From: Seison nebaliae
Lineage: Eukaryota > Rotifera > Pararotatoria > Seisonacea > Seisonidae
Length of the DNA stretch: 64,000 nucleotides
NCBI GenBank assembly: GCA_023231475.1
Contig: JALJEE010000288.1
Span: 1 to 64,000, forward strand
Direction of reading: 5' to 3'
Under the pieces are notes generated by a model. That model saw nothing but the letters and a program-made list of their open reading frames with translations, did not search any database and was not told the origin of the DNA. Position 1 is the stretch's first letter, and the number at the start of each line of letters is the position of its first letter. This document shows positions 35,393 through 46,774 of this stretch, piece by piece. Made by a program: the position numbers and the translations under genes.

Positions 35393-35893
35393 TTAAATAT
35401 ATTTGAAAATCATATCTTGTCTCTTCTCAACACTTTGAATTTCCATTCGAACTGGACTTTTCAAAAGAAGTGTCAACAATTTTTCGGTATATCCCAAAAG
35501 AAAATAAATTTTACGAGGAGCAATACTTCTCTGTATCAATCCCACGATTGTTATAATATTCTCTTTTCTCTTAATAATTAAGGGCTGTGACACAAATAAA
35601 TTATGCCACGTACCTTCTACAAATCGTCGAATCAATATATCTTCCATGACCGTTTCTGCTGTTCGATTACCATCAATCATCGTACTAGTATTCCACGTAT
35701 TCCATGATTTTCTCACACCAATATAATGAGGTGGATTAGCTTCTTCATATGTTAATGGTTTCGTACGATTCTTCGTTACTTTCGGCACTCCAGCTCTCTT
35801 GTTCTTCAAATAAATAGACGACGAACTAATTCCTCTCACAATTCCCAACAAATCACATTTTGCCAATTTATGGCACAGCATATTCTTCCTCAA
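35393..35893 (-). CDS. MRPS24: Mitochondrial ribosomal protein S24 (uS3m)
   Basis: MRPS24 is a small-subunit protein of the mitochondrial ribosome. A single 166-residue frame is close to the family length. After a basic leader suitable for mitochondrial import come the family blocks: KPLTYEEANPPHYIGVRKSW, then AETVMEDILIRRF, EGTWHNL, APRKIYFLLGYTEKLL and SPVRMEIQSV, ending FKYI. It lies head to head with LSM2, 209 bp apart, suggesting a shared promoter. Confidence 0.93.
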   Translation of the reverse strand: MRKNMLCHKLAKCDLLGIVRGISSSSIYLKNKRAGVPKVTKNRTKPLTYEEANPPHYIGVRKSWNTWNTSTMIDGNRTAETVMEDILIRRFVEGTWHNLFVSQPLIIKRKENIITIVGLIQRSIAPRKIYFLLGYTEKLLTLLLKSPVRMEIQSVEKRQDMIFKYI

Positions 35894-36102
35894 TCAACTT
35901 ATCATTCACAATTTTATTATCGAATTGTCGATCTCTTCTTCTTCCCAAATCAGAAGAGAGAAACCATGTCAATTTGTGATGAAAACGAAAATATTATTAG
36001 AAAAGATTTTTGAAAAAATTAAATTTCACCAAATTCTCAATTTTAGGCTTGTTCCAAATCGATTAATTTCTTTTTTAATTTTTTCACACATTGCTAATCA
36101 TA
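35894..36102. promoter_or_regulatory. Shared promoter interval of MRPS24 and LSM2
   Basis: This is 209 bp between two divergent start codons. It must contain both 5' UTRs and both promoters. I see no clear TATA box that can be separated from the AT-rich background. Confidence 0.45.
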
Positions 36103-36440
36103 ATGTTATTTTATTCGTTCTTTAAAACATTAATTGGGAAAGATGTTATTGTAGAATTGAAGAATGATATGGCGTTAGCTGGTTAGATTCGAATTATTCT
36201 TATCTCTCATATTTTCTTCTTTTCAAAGGTAAACTTCATTCATTAGATCAGTATATGAATATCAAATTATCTGAAATTCAATTAATCGATCCAGAACGAT
36301 TTCCACATTTTCAAAGTGTCCGCCATTCCTACATTAGAGGCTCGTCTGTTCGTATGATACAATTACCAGCGAAAGAAATCGATACTCGACTATTGGAAGA
36401 AGCAACAAGAAAACATGAAATCGAAAATCAAAATGAATAA
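36103..36440 (+). CDS. LSM2: U6 snRNA-associated Sm-like protein LSM2
   Basis: LSM2 is a subunit of the nuclear LSM2-8 ring on U6 snRNA and the cytoplasmic LSM1-7 decapping ring. Exons 36103-36181 and 36229-36440 join across a 47-nt intron (donor GTTAGA, acceptor CAAAG) to give 96 residues; the human protein has 95. The N-terminus reads MLFYSFFKTLIGKDVIVELK, the Sm1 motif follows across the junction (LAGKLHSLDQYMNIKL), and Sm2 is SYIRGSSVRMIQLP. The first exon is too short to be noticed as an open frame, so the longer second exon alone would look like a truncated gene. Confidence 0.96.
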
Positions 36441-37311
36441 TCTCTATACAAGGTCGACAATAGATGATCGATGTTAATTGATCAACTAATTCAACTGATC
36501 AAATGACTCAATGAATGAGAGATGTGAAATCGACGGAGAATAAAAATGAAAGAAATTATTTAATTTTTTTTCTTAAAAAATTATAAGAAAATTACTTTGT
36601 TTTTTTTTTAGAAAAATTACCTAAATATTTTCGTATAAATTTCAATTGTTGTTATTTGGTAGATGTGAATGTTTTTGGAAATTGATCCCTCCCAAATGTT
36701 ATCGAATAAAATGATGACCTTTCATTATTGGTAATGAAGATGGTTTTTTTTTTGGAATAAGATGAAGGAGGATTAATTTAACAACTTTTAAAATTTGATA
36801 ACGATAATAATATTTTTTTGATTAACGAGAAGAGATATAACAAGAGAAATGATCGAGATAAAGAAAAGAGAAAGAAATGAGATAACAAAAAAAAATATAC
36901 ATAAATATGTCAATGATCAAATTCTCATGATCATTTTCAGATTGGACAAATGAGACAAGTGTTTTTCTGAAGAATTCTGAATGAATTAATCGATTTCGTT
37001 CTCGTCCTTATCAGAAGTTCTCTCAGAAGATTCATCATTATCATAGATATGTATATTCGTTTATAATTTCCTGATTATGAATAAATATGATTTAAATATA
37101 TCAAAGAGAATATAATGATCGATGGAAAGTGCTGGGAATTCACTGACATCTAAAATATTTCATGGAAATTAGTTTAATCCATTAAACTTCGGGATAAGAG
37201 AAATTCGCTAAAAAAACATGAAAGTAAATAAAGAGTCGTAAATTAGAAAGAGAGAGAAAAAGTGACGACGAATGTTATAATAAAATTTCATAAGAAACTA
37301 CACCGAAACGA
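36441..37311. other. Convergent intergenic region between LSM2 and MED26
   Basis: Both neighbours end here. It is A/T-run rich with several poly(T) and poly(A) tracts, and I see no gene. Confidence 0.5.
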
Positions 37312-39877
37312 TCAAGAGATGATGTAAGGTAAAATAATGAATTCTTTATATCGATCGTCGTAAATTTTCTCTTTCTTCAACGTCTTTCCTTTCGATATGA
37401 TTTCTTTCGAGAAATTTGGATTGTCGAATTGAGGAATTTCAATATCACCATAATCTTTAATATCATCATCATTGGTTGATGATATTAGATTGTTTGTAGA
37501 AATGATATCGGATGCCGTCGATGATTGTTCAATGGAAATATTTTTGACTGATTCCATTTGAACATCATTCTGATTCGATTCTTCTCCTGTGAGATGATTC
37601 CGTTCACTAGTTTCAATATTCACTGTTTTAGAAGTTTCACTTCCTTTCTTTCCTTCATCTTCAAATATTTTCAAATTCTCAAATAAGGGAATTGGCAAAT
37701 CATTTTTATTCTCTGATTTATTTGATTTATCATCAATCAACCAATTGATATCAATGGGAGGAAAAAGAATATTGCGTCTAATCGATTCAGCTTTTCGTCG
37801 ACTGATGAGTGGATGATCATTTGGAAATTCAGACGTATCTTCACACTTATTAAATAATAAAAGAGAAGTGAATAAATCAGCATCAGTCCAATTCTTTCCT
37901 CGATCTAACGGACGTAGAAGACGGTGACTAAATCTCTTCTCGATCATTCTCTTCCAATCCAACACATATTCAATATGATTGTCAACAGCGGATTTTGGAA
38001 TACGTCCACTATTCTCACACCATATTGTCGAATTGAATTGGAATTGTTTCGATAACAGATCAATTTTCCTTCTCCTTCTCTTAAACTTCTCGTCCTTTAT
38101 TGGTTTCGATAATGAAGTAGTGGCAACTGACATTGGTTCTGACGACGATGCTACATATGTGTGTGAATCACTTAACAATGTGGATGTGGAAATGTTCGTA
38201 TCGAATTCTTTATTGAGTTTTAGTTTTTTCAGAGGTAACTGGTTATCTGAATCGATTGACTGTATATTCGTGTGCATGATCGATGTCGATCGCATTGCAT
38301 TGATGGTTGTGTCAATTAAATTGTGATTTGAATTGTCATTCGAATTTCCGTTGGGCAGATAACGAACGGGAGATGCGTAAGGAGAATATTTTGGTCCATC
38401 ATTCATATTATATTGCATCGTCTTATTAGCGTCCGTTGTTACCTGTTTAAATGGAAAATTTTTATTTTTATTAGAATCATCATCATATGAGAAGGAAGAG
38501 AACAATGTGTAATGGCTGAGCCATATTCATGAGTAGACTGGCCGCTTGTAACGTCATATCATCGTCATCTGAATTATCTCGACATTTCACTGTTGATGTT
38601 GTTGTTGTAGTTGGAGGCAATGTTGGAATTGGTGTATTCGTATAATTTGGCGATGTCTGATTAAGATTATCAGCATATGATGAATATTTCTCATATTTCT
38701 TCATGAACGTCATATTACTTTGTAAATCGTTCTTTCTATTCTTTGGTGATTCTTCATTCCTGATTTTTCCTTCTCTATTCAAAACTATCTTAAATTCTTT
38801 ATCGACCGGTTTCACATTTTTTTCTCCCAAATTCTCTTCTTTCATTTTTTTCAATTTTTCTAAATTTGATTGGGAATGAATTGAATTTCTTGAACGATCA
38901 TCATTCAATCGAAGTGATGATGTCGCTCCTGATGACGTGGATTGTGGAGAAATAGAAGAATTAAACAAATTCTCTTTTCTTCCTTCCCCACTAAATGTGG
39001 TATTTGTTTCGTGTAATTTTCTTTTGGAAGAATTCCGATTTATCGTTGTTTTATTCTGAGGTACGTTTTGGGAGAATTTCGACGAGGTATTTCCATTCAT
39101 CTCATTATCTTTTTTCCGAATTTTCGCTGTTGTACAACTGTCCACCACATCCGACGGTCGTTGAGAGGTAGATGTATCGACCACCGAACTTCGTTTTAAC
39201 GATTTTTCATTATGTATCGATGTTGTTGTTGATGTTGTATTCTTCTTGGCAGCGAAAATGCCAAAATTCACACTGTCATTACTACTTTCATTATTCGTGA
39301 GATTACTATGATTACTATTGTCATTATAATTGGTCGGAGGATTGACTTTACTCGAACTCTTTACATGATTCACTGAAATATATTTAGAAAAATTTTTGTT
39401 AAAAAAGAAGAAAAGAAAAAAACGTTTCGTCTCATTCAATTGTTCTGGTTTTTGATGACGTTGATCACTAAAACGATTCTTCCAAGTTCTCAATAAACTT
39501 TTGATTCGTCGAGTGAGATCATTGTTATTTTTGAGACGAGCACTTTTCCTTACAGAATTCAAATGACAACCCAATTTACTCTCTTCCAATACAGGCTTCG
39601 TGATGGTGATCTTATCCTTCTGCAGCAGTTCAAGAACAAATTCAATTTCAAAACATCTCTCCGGCTCCTGTTTCAACAGCGCTTCATCCAGGATCTGTAT
39701 GAGAAGAGAACATTGTTCAGTGACGTCGTCGAGTCTGCCCAGAATCGAAAGTTTCTCATCTTTCCAATCCGTATACTTTGACTTGTGCATTGAATTGAAT
39801 TGTTCGATCTTTCTCTGCGAATCGAATAACATCCCGTTTAGGCGAGAACAATTCTGTTCGCGATCGAACACTCCCAA
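37312..39877 (-). CDS. MED26: Mediator subunit 26 (MED26)
   Basis: MED26 links Mediator to RNA polymerase II and elongation factors. Exons 39877-39424, 39372-38504 and 38442-37312 give 817 residues. Residues about 90-155 form the TFIIS N-terminal domain, with (T)KPVLEESKLGCHLNSVRK and RRIKSLLRTWKNRF aligning to the family. A long Ser/Asn/Thr-rich middle is followed by the basic block KDEKFKRRRRKIDLL. The extreme C-terminus FIILPYIIS corresponds to the conserved ILPYV end of MED26. The first intron (51 nt, GTTTTT) is a multiple of three, so it could also be read through. The second (61 nt, GTTCTC) is required for frame. About 80 residues precede the TFIIS domain and have no family match. Confidence 0.85.
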
Positions 39878-41187
39878 CTATTCTTTGATGGATGAATAAT
39901 TGAAAACAGAATACTACAATTCCCCTTGTTGGACTGAATGAAAGATGTTCTGTCAATGCAATTTTCTTCCCCAAAATTCTCTTTTCAAAAAAAGAAAAAA
40001 AAATTTGGATGTTTCAATGTGGAAGAATATTGTTTTGAAAATGAATTATCCATCCTCACTCTCTTACCTACACCCCATCCACACCACACACAGAGAAAAA
40101 AATAAAATTTTACAATCTTTCAAAACGAAATCTTTAACGAATCAATCAAAATTCAAACTAATTTTTATAGGAATCACAAAATGTGCAAAAAATATTTTAC
40201 TTCCTTATGTATCGTTGATGATTCTCGAGATACTGGATAAATAACTGTGTGAATATAATTCAAAAATCCCTTAGTCCTAATGATAAGGCAAAAAAAATTT
40301 TAGTACATTTCCTATCTGTTAAATTACAACGGTTTTTGATCTATTTAATTTTTTTTATTTTTCGCACGCATCACGATTGAAAGAAATGAATGAATGAAAT
40401 GAATAAAAGAAAGATAAATTTATTTTTTAGTTTGCGACTTACAAATAAGAATCCTCTATATGTGTCTCTGAAGAGAAAAATGAATTTAATCGAAACAAAA
40501 TTCTCAACTGCCGAAACAACAAAATGTTCCCCCTATTTATAGTTATTTGGTTCAGACATCAAGCATTGCAATTCATGGATGAAATGTTTGAAGACGTGTA
40601 ATTAGGCGCTTCCTCATGAGAAGAGTTTCATTTTATTTCAAAATTAAAGAGTTTAGTCAAATTCCCAGCTTTGGAATTTTGAGAGAATTCAGTTTTATTT
40701 GTCCGATCGAAACTAAAATAAAATATATTTTCGATAAAGTTTCCATCAGATTCTTCCCGTTTTTATACTCGTCGACCGCTCCCATTCATAGACAAAATAT
40801 AATTATATTGTTATTCTAAAACGTTAGTACTAACTTAAAACATAAGAATAATAAATTAAAATTTTAGCTTATGAATTTACTTTAAAATGGTTCAATTTAC
40901 TCTCATTTAATAGAACACTATTGTGAATTGTTATTTCACAGATATAACAGAAACATCACGATTGATAACTTTTATTTAGGAAATGTCAACTATACAGTTA
41001 ACAAAGTTAAAAGGACAATGTTTCATTAAATTATTTTTTTTGATTTTTAGACAATTTTCGGATTTTTGTTTGAATTCTTTTTTTAAGCTTTTAAAAATTA
41101 ACTCTTTGGTAAATTTAATTAATTTCGAGTTCCAACAAACTCTTATTATATTTTTATTTGTTAGCCTATTCTCGTCAATATTCAACA
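39878..41187. other. Divergent intergenic region between MED26 and the Rieske gene
   Basis: It holds promoters of both divergent genes. No supported gene. An acceptor-like sequence (TTTTTATTTGTTAG) ends at 41164, 23 nt before the Rieske ATG, so the Rieske gene may have a 5' UTR intron or be trans-spliced. Confidence 0.45.
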
Positions 41188-42006
41188 ATGAGTGGTTACA
41201 GTGCGTCATTAGGACGTTTGGCAATGTCCACTCGTATCACAACATTACCAGGTGTCACTGGTCTGACATCGAGGAAATCATTGAAAAGTAAATCATTTCA
41301 AGAAGTTCATTTGACAAAAGATAGTCCGATGGTTAGTAAGAAATCGATGTTACCTTGCCACAATCTGTTGTCGGTAAGTAATGGAATTAATCGAGCATTA
41401 TCAGTAAGATGTGTTCATTCGGATATTAAAGTTCCATCATTCGATGATTATCGAAAGAAAGATCGATTGAATCCGAATGAAAAGATGTCAAAAGATGATG
41501 AGATTGCAAGTCGAGCTTATACATATGTAGCTCAATTCGGAACTGGTGTAGCTGTAGCTTATGGCGCGAAAGCGACAGTCATCGATTTGTTGAGTAGTAT
41601 GGGAGCGGCGGCGGATGTTATGGCTCTCTCGAAGTTGGAGGTAAATTTGAGTGATATTCCCGAAGGAAAAAATATGGTCTTCAAATGGAGAAGTAAACCA
41701 TTATTCATTTGTCATCGATCACAACATGAGATCAACAGAGAATTAAAAACTGATCACACTCAATTGAAAGATCCAGAAAGAGATGAAGATCGAGTCCAAA
41801 AACCGGAATGGTTAATCGTCTTAGGTATCTGTACTCATTTGGGTTGTGTACCTATTGGGAATGCTGGTGACTTCGGTGGTTTTTATTGTCCATGTCATGG
41901 ATCGCATTACGACAAGAGTGGACGTATTCGACGTGGACCGGCACCTTTAAATCTAGAAGTTCCACCTTACACATTCACTGCTGACGATGTTGTAGTAGTC
42001 GGTTGA
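41188..42006 (+). CDS. UQCRFS1: Rieske iron-sulfur protein of complex III
   Basis: This inner mitochondrial membrane subunit passes electrons from ubiquinol to cytochrome c1 through a 2Fe-2S cluster. The frame from ATG 41188 is 272 residues, against 274 in human. A long basic import leader runs to about 88, then VHSDIKVPSFDDYRK matches the mature start. A membrane helix follows (about 118-150), with the flexible SKLEVNLSDIPEGKN neck. Cluster ligands are intact in CTHLGCVP and CPCHGSH, and the C-terminus DDVVVVG is normal. The open frame runs upstream without an ATG; I chose the first ATG. No coding intron. Confidence 0.96.
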   Translation: MSGYSASLGRLAMSTRITTLPGVTGLTSRKSLKSKSFQEVHLTKDSPMVSKKSMLPCHNLLSVSNGINRALSVRCVHSDIKVPSFDDYRKKDRLNPNEKMSKDDEIASRAYTYVAQFGTGVAVAYGAKATVIDLLSSMGAAADVMALSKLEVNLSDIPEGKNMVFKWRSKPLFICHRSQHEINRELKTDHTQLKDPERDEDRVQKPEWLIVLGICTHLGCVPIGNAGDFGGFYCPCHGSHYDKSGRIRRGPAPLNLEVPPYTFTADDVVVVG

Positions 42007-42455
42007 GTTGAAAAATTGTATTGTTCATCAATCTTATCTCTTTATTTACTTCTTTATTTCAACGTTGTTATACGTGAAGTAAAATAAAAAATTCTTTCTC
42101 CTTAATCTAATTTATTTGAAATTCTCTTATTTTTCTTCAAAAAGCCCATAAATAATTTATTTAAATTGGAATGTTTAAACTTTTCCATAACTTATAATAA
42201 TAATATAATGTTTATAGTTTTATTTTAAATTTAGTAAACAAAACAATATTTTGTAAATATAATTAATTAATTAACAATTCGGTAACTTTCCTGGTTCTTA
42301 TAAATATGATAAGTGACACTAATTATAATTAATAACCATTATTTTAACTTCAAATAATATTCGAAGGATATGACTGTAACGAATAATTCCATACACAAGA
42401 AAGATTTTCGACGATTATTCAGTTAAAATAATCTAAATTTTTATTAAAAAAACAA
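42007..42455. other. Rieske 3' flank
   Basis: An AATAAA-type polyadenylation signal is present at about 42082-42090. The remainder is AT-rich, with no gene. Confidence 0.45.
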
Positions 42456-43064
42456 TTGCTTAGTTACGCATTAGATAAGTTTATAAGAGAAGTCATGTAC
42501 GTCGAACAAGATTTTTTCTCCATCGACTTCAATCAACAAAAACTGAAAGAAATTTATTTAAAATTTGAGGGAGAACTATATCGATTCGACTTATTTTCCT
42601 TCAGTTCATGTGGGAATGATATTACGAATAGAAGTGACTTATGAAGTGAAGGTGGAAGAGGAGATTGTCGTATGTTGTTGTCATTCTTTTTCAAAATTAC
42701 TGATTGGAGGAATGGTATGAAAGTAAAAACAATTGTTAGTGCAGATTAGTAATAGATGATAAGGAGACTCATTGCCAGAGTCGATTAAGTTTTTAAGATT
42801 TTTTTCGTCTACTTTTTCCTTAGTTGGTTGGTTGGTGGGGTTGATTTATTTAAATAAGAATTGCTTATTATTCTCTTGTTTCAGAATGGAAGTGTGAAGA
42901 GAAGAGATGATGTAGCCTCCGTTACTTGGAAACGAAGAAGAAGAAGAAGCAAACAACAACACATTGCAACTTATCGGAATTTGAATGACCTTTCTTGTAT
43001 CGGCTGTTGTTCATCTTCTCCCATAATCTTCATTCTTCTTCACATATTATTCGACTTTGTTTGA
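42456..43064 (+). other. Protein-like segments, possible remnant gene (unresolved)
   Basis: Three adjacent plus-strand stretches look coding but do not join cleanly. 42456-42590 contains LKEIYLKFEGELYRF, which resembles the start of an arrestin-type beta-sandwich. 42602-42717, after the acceptor-like CCTTCAG, reads HVGMILRIEVTYEVKVEEEI in a different frame. 42885-43064, after TTGTTTCAG, is basic and then Cys/hydrophobic. No GT donor lies between the first two, so either the locus is broken or the resemblance is accidental. I do not assign a function. Confidence 0.2.
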
Positions 43065-43224
43065 CTTCTTCCAATTGTTGAAAAAATCGAAAGTCATTCT
43101 TGTCATAAGCAAATGATTACTTGAATTTTATTTATAAATTTTCTATTCTCATCTCAAACAAATCAGATTATCCCACAAACATTATTTTTCATTAAGTTTA
43201 GAAGAATTTTATTTTCGATTTAAA

Positions 43225-43485
43225 ATGACAACGACATATATGCATGATTTCGGTATGAGACAACGACAAAAGACGATGTTCCTTCCTTCAATTAACAGTC
43301 GTCCAAATACGAGATGTGGTGGTCTAGTTGATAATAGCCGAGTGCGAAGAATTCCATTTACACCGACGGCATTAATGAGGTCGAAAACACTTGGAGTGGA
43401 CGAATTTAAAGCATTGAAACGACCGTCCACCGCTTATATTAATCGGATCAATGCTGATATTGTTAGTAGACATGTTGTTCGATAA
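43225..43485 (+). CDS. Small basic protein of unknown function (86 residues)
   Basis: An intact ATG-to-stop frame without introns. It is rich in Arg, Thr and Pro, with no membrane segment or signal peptide. It contains INSRPNTRCGG, RIPFTPTALMRSKTLG and LKRPSTAYINRIN. I do not recognise the family. The position about 630 bp upstream of tektin on the same strand, and the short Arg/Pro-rich character, would fit a microtubule-associated ciliary protein, but that is only a guess. Confidence 0.5.
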   Translation: MTTTYMHDFGMRQRQKTMFLPSINSRPNTRCGGLVDNSRVRRIPFTPTALMRSKTLGVDEFKALKRPSTAYINRINADIVSRHVVR

Positions 43486-44111
43486 AAGAAAACACGTAAA
43501 AGAAAGGAAATATTTGAATGGAATATATATTTATTCTCACTTATCCACTTTGAGAATATTATTTTTGAGAATTTGTTTTTATTAGTTAGTTACCTAACAA
43601 GCGATACCTTGTGAGTAGTTGTAGCCATGTCTAAATGAAGTTGGTGTTACTTCTCCTCAATAGTGATTATAGGACGAAATATTGGTTGGAGGATAATTGA
43701 ATTATTCATTCAACCATCCAATTATCAAAATTTATGCATACACTTCTTTTCGAATTTCCTCAATTACAATTCTTTCATTTCACTATTAAATTGTGAAGAA
43801 AGGACCAAGGTCACTTGCTTTTCTGTTTAATTTCGCTTAAAGTACCTAATGCCGTTAACTGTATGTATATGAGAAGTTCTGTCAACTTTCAATTGGGTAT
43901 ATCTATAAACATAGAAGCAATCTCTTTCATAATTCAGTCTCTCCTATAACTATATGATCCGTCTCCATTTATCGTGTGAATGGATTTATTTTTGGAGTTC
44001 TTTATGGATTTCTAACATATTCCATTACTTTGCTTAATAATACAAAATACATATCCTCGATTGGTTAAAGAAAAAATTGTCGGAAAATTTTTCATTTTAG
44101 TCGAAAAAGAT
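43486..44111. other. Spacer upstream of tektin
   Basis: It contains the tektin promoter and possibly the 3' UTR of the small gene before it. No other feature. Confidence 0.5.
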
Positions 44112-45843
44112 ATGTTAAATTCGAAGACACTATATCAAGATAGTTATGGACGAGCGTCCCTACCAAGATCCCAAAGTCTCCTCTTAAATCGAAAGAGTCA
44201 TGTAACTGATATAAATAAATGGTCTGCTAATCTGCAGACGAAAAAATCATTATCTCCTCCACTTGTTCGGACATTAAATCAGATGTCTTCCGCTAAAGTC
44301 TCTCAATATTTCCGAACAATCAAATTAAAACTTTTCCATATTTTCAGGTTCCAACAATTTTCCCCGCGGCTCGCAATTCACTTTATACGAAATTTACACC
44401 TGACGAATGGCATAGATCCAATTTCAGTCATTATAATGCTTCTGATAAAATTCGTGATAATGCGGAAAGGTTGAGGGAGGAAGCCATCCGACTAGCCAAA
44501 GAAAAAGATTCGATAACTCATTTGAATAATGTGGAATCAAGTAAAAAATTAGGTAGATCTTCATCTACATATATCCAATTCTTCACAGTCATTTCTCCTA
44601 TAAATATCCAATTTAGGTGAACGAATTGCCGATATTGCTCATTGGAAAGAAGAATTGGAACGTGAGAAACAACGACTTCTCCAAACCATCAAGATGGTGG
44701 AAGATAAGAAGAAAAATTTAGAGAAAGTTTTCTTTAATTTTCTTTCATTGACATGATTTCGATTAGGTATTGGCGGATACGGAAGGACCATTAAAAATAG
44801 CAAAGGAGAATTTGTATGAACGTGAGAAACGACAAGGAATTGATATGGTTCATGATAATGTGGAACAGGAATTAATGTCGGAAGTTGATGTGATTCGTCT
44901 AAATCAGGAACGTTTGATGAACGACATTGAACAATGTAAGAAACAATTAGGGTTTCCTTTTAATGACTAACTTCTTTTTAGTAATAATTCCTTCTAGAAT
45001 GAATCGTGCAATACTTCATGAATTAGAGAGAGATTCGATGGATAAATTCCGTGCAAAACAATTAGACGAATCAGCTCATGGTCTTACCAACACTAGTAAA
45101 GGTATTCAACATTATAATGGAATCGAATCTTCAGTCATAACGTTTCTTTAAGTTCAACATTAAGTTAAATGACATTTGTTTTCAGAGTGAATAATCCAGT
45201 TCAATGGATGGAATTTACTGAAGAGAATATTAGACGTTCACAAATGGAACGTGAAGCATCAGATCAACTTGCTAAGCGAAGTGATGAAACAATGAATCAA
45301 GTTATTGAAGAAATATGGAAACAACATAATCGAACAAATGTGGCTCTCGATCGTCGTGTACATGAAGTGCAACATGCCCGAAATAACTTACAAAATCATT
45401 TAAATAAAGTTCTCATCATTTTGTTTCTTTCAATTTGTGCCAATTAATTTCCATAGATATTAAACGAAATTTTCGATCTGGAAAAGAATTTGGAGTTATT
45501 AAGAAAAACAATGAATGACAAAGAACAATGGTTGAAAGTGGCTGAAACTCGTTTGGAGGTACGAAATCATCGACCAAATGTCGAATTAACTGCTGACAAT
45601 CCAAGTTCTCGATTGATTCATGAAGTGGATGATTTGAAGCAGACGTTGAGTGAACTTTATGGAAAAGTGCGACAAGGAGAAAACGCATTGCAACATTTAT
45701 TGAGGCAAAAGGTGGCGTTAGAACACGATTTGGGTATCAAGAATAATTCCTTGTTCATCGATCGAGATAAATGTTTAGGTGTAAGGAAAACTTTGAATAT
45801 GTCATCGCCTGCCAATTTAGCGACAACCGTCGCTTATTATTAA
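44112..45843 (+). CDS. Tektin (tektin-3/5-like) axonemal filament protein
   Basis: Tektins form filaments inside ciliary doublet microtubules. Seven exons, 44112-44297, 44348-44552, 44617-44726, 44767-44951, 44998-45141, 45186-45408 and 45457-45843, sum to 1,440 nt (479 residues). The N-terminal [19 protein letters not shown] is of the tektin-3/5 type. Long coiled coils follow, with [32 protein letters not shown] and [14 protein letters not shown]. The tektin signature is present as RPNVELTAD, with Thr where most tektins have Cys. Near the end [16 protein letters not shown] is typical. Intron donors are GTCTCT, GTAGAT, GTTTTC, GTTTCC, GTTTCT and GTTCTC; lengths 40-64 nt. No single exon covers more than a quarter of the gene. 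Confidence 0.93.
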
Positions 45844-46035
45844 TGAATAATATTCGGAAAACATTTATTTTCCAATCTTCATCCAAACTTATTTTACTTA
45901 TTTCCATTTTCTTTCTCTCAACTTAAACTGATGATCCTGAACGATCGTAACATAATAATAATGACTAAAATATTATCTTATTCTAATTAAAACTTTTATT
46001 TGAATATCAATATTTTGGGAAACGAAAATTTGTTT

Positions 46036-46581
46036 TTAAAAAATAGAATCATCGTCTAGTTCTTCTTCCTCGTTAGCTCTAATCTCGCCACCTTTAACGA
46101 TGGAGAACTTAACATTCTTTTCATGACGAGTATTTACCTCAATCATCGTATCCACTAATTCCTGTCCTTCAATCACTTTAGCAAATACAACATTTCTATA
46201 ATTCAACCAAGGCATGGGCATCGTCGTTATATAGAACTGGGAAGAATTGGAATGGGGAATGCCTTTATTGGCCATACCGACCAGATATGGTTGACCATGA
46301 TGAACATCAAAACTCTCGTCAATGAAAGTATTTCCATAAATACTTAACCCACCAGTTCCATCAAAATTAGTTATATCTCCTCCTTGAACGTAACCTTCGG
46401 TATATTTATGAAAAGTAGACCCACGATATCCATAACCTTTCGATCCACAACACAAACTCGTGAAATTCGAACATGTCATTGGAACTATATCTTTAAATAA
46501 CTCGAATACTAATCTCCCGAATGGTTGGCCGTCTCGATAGAGATCCAAAAAACATTTGGATTCTGGAAGATGATAACTCAT
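46036..46581 (-). CDS. Cyclophilin-type peptidyl-prolyl isomerase, PPIL6-like
   Basis: A 181-residue intronless cyclophilin domain: FGRLVFELFKDIVPMTCSNF, then GYVQGGDITNFDGTGGLSIYG, GMANKG, SSQFYITT and WLNYRNVVF. The YVQGGDI and SIYGNTF forms and the shape of the FH loop are closest to PPIL6, a cyclophilin found in ciliated organisms. The N-terminal extension of human PPIL6 is absent. Key positions differ from cyclophilin A: the catalytic Arg after FH is Lys, the loop before QGGD is one residue shorter, and the His before VVF is Asn, so isomerase activity may be weak or lost. Tail to tail with tektin (192 bp); head to head with METTL3 (193 bp). Confidence 0.75.
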   Translation of the reverse strand: MSYHLPESKCFLDLYRDGQPFGRLVFELFKDIVPMTCSNFTSLCCGSKGYGYRGSTFHKYTEGYVQGGDITNFDGTGGLSIYGNTFIDESFDVHHGQPYLVGMANKGIPHSNSSQFYITTMPMPWLNYRNVVFAKVIEGQELVDTMIEVNTRHEKNVKFSIVKGGEIRANEEEELDDDSIF

Positions 46582-46774
46582 GTCGATCTAACGGTTTTCT
46601 GGAAATATAACGTTTCTTTACGAGAAAAGTTTTTCGAGAAAAACATGGAAATTTTGGAGGTAAATATATGATCGATAAACTTTCAAATTTTTAGTTTAGA
46701 ATCCCAAATATTTTTCTTATTATTATAATTTCTATTCGATTATTCTTATGGTCAATTAAAAATATTTATTGGTA
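46582..46774. promoter_or_regulatory. Shared promoter interval of the cyclophilin and METTL3
   Basis: This is 193 bp between divergent start codons. AT-rich, with no single motif that I can support. A short upstream exon of either gene cannot be excluded. Confidence 0.4.

Noticed and set aside
41158-41187. Upstream TTG as Rieske start
   Set aside because: Nuclear genes start at ATG, and the in-frame ATG at 41188 gives the normal protein length.
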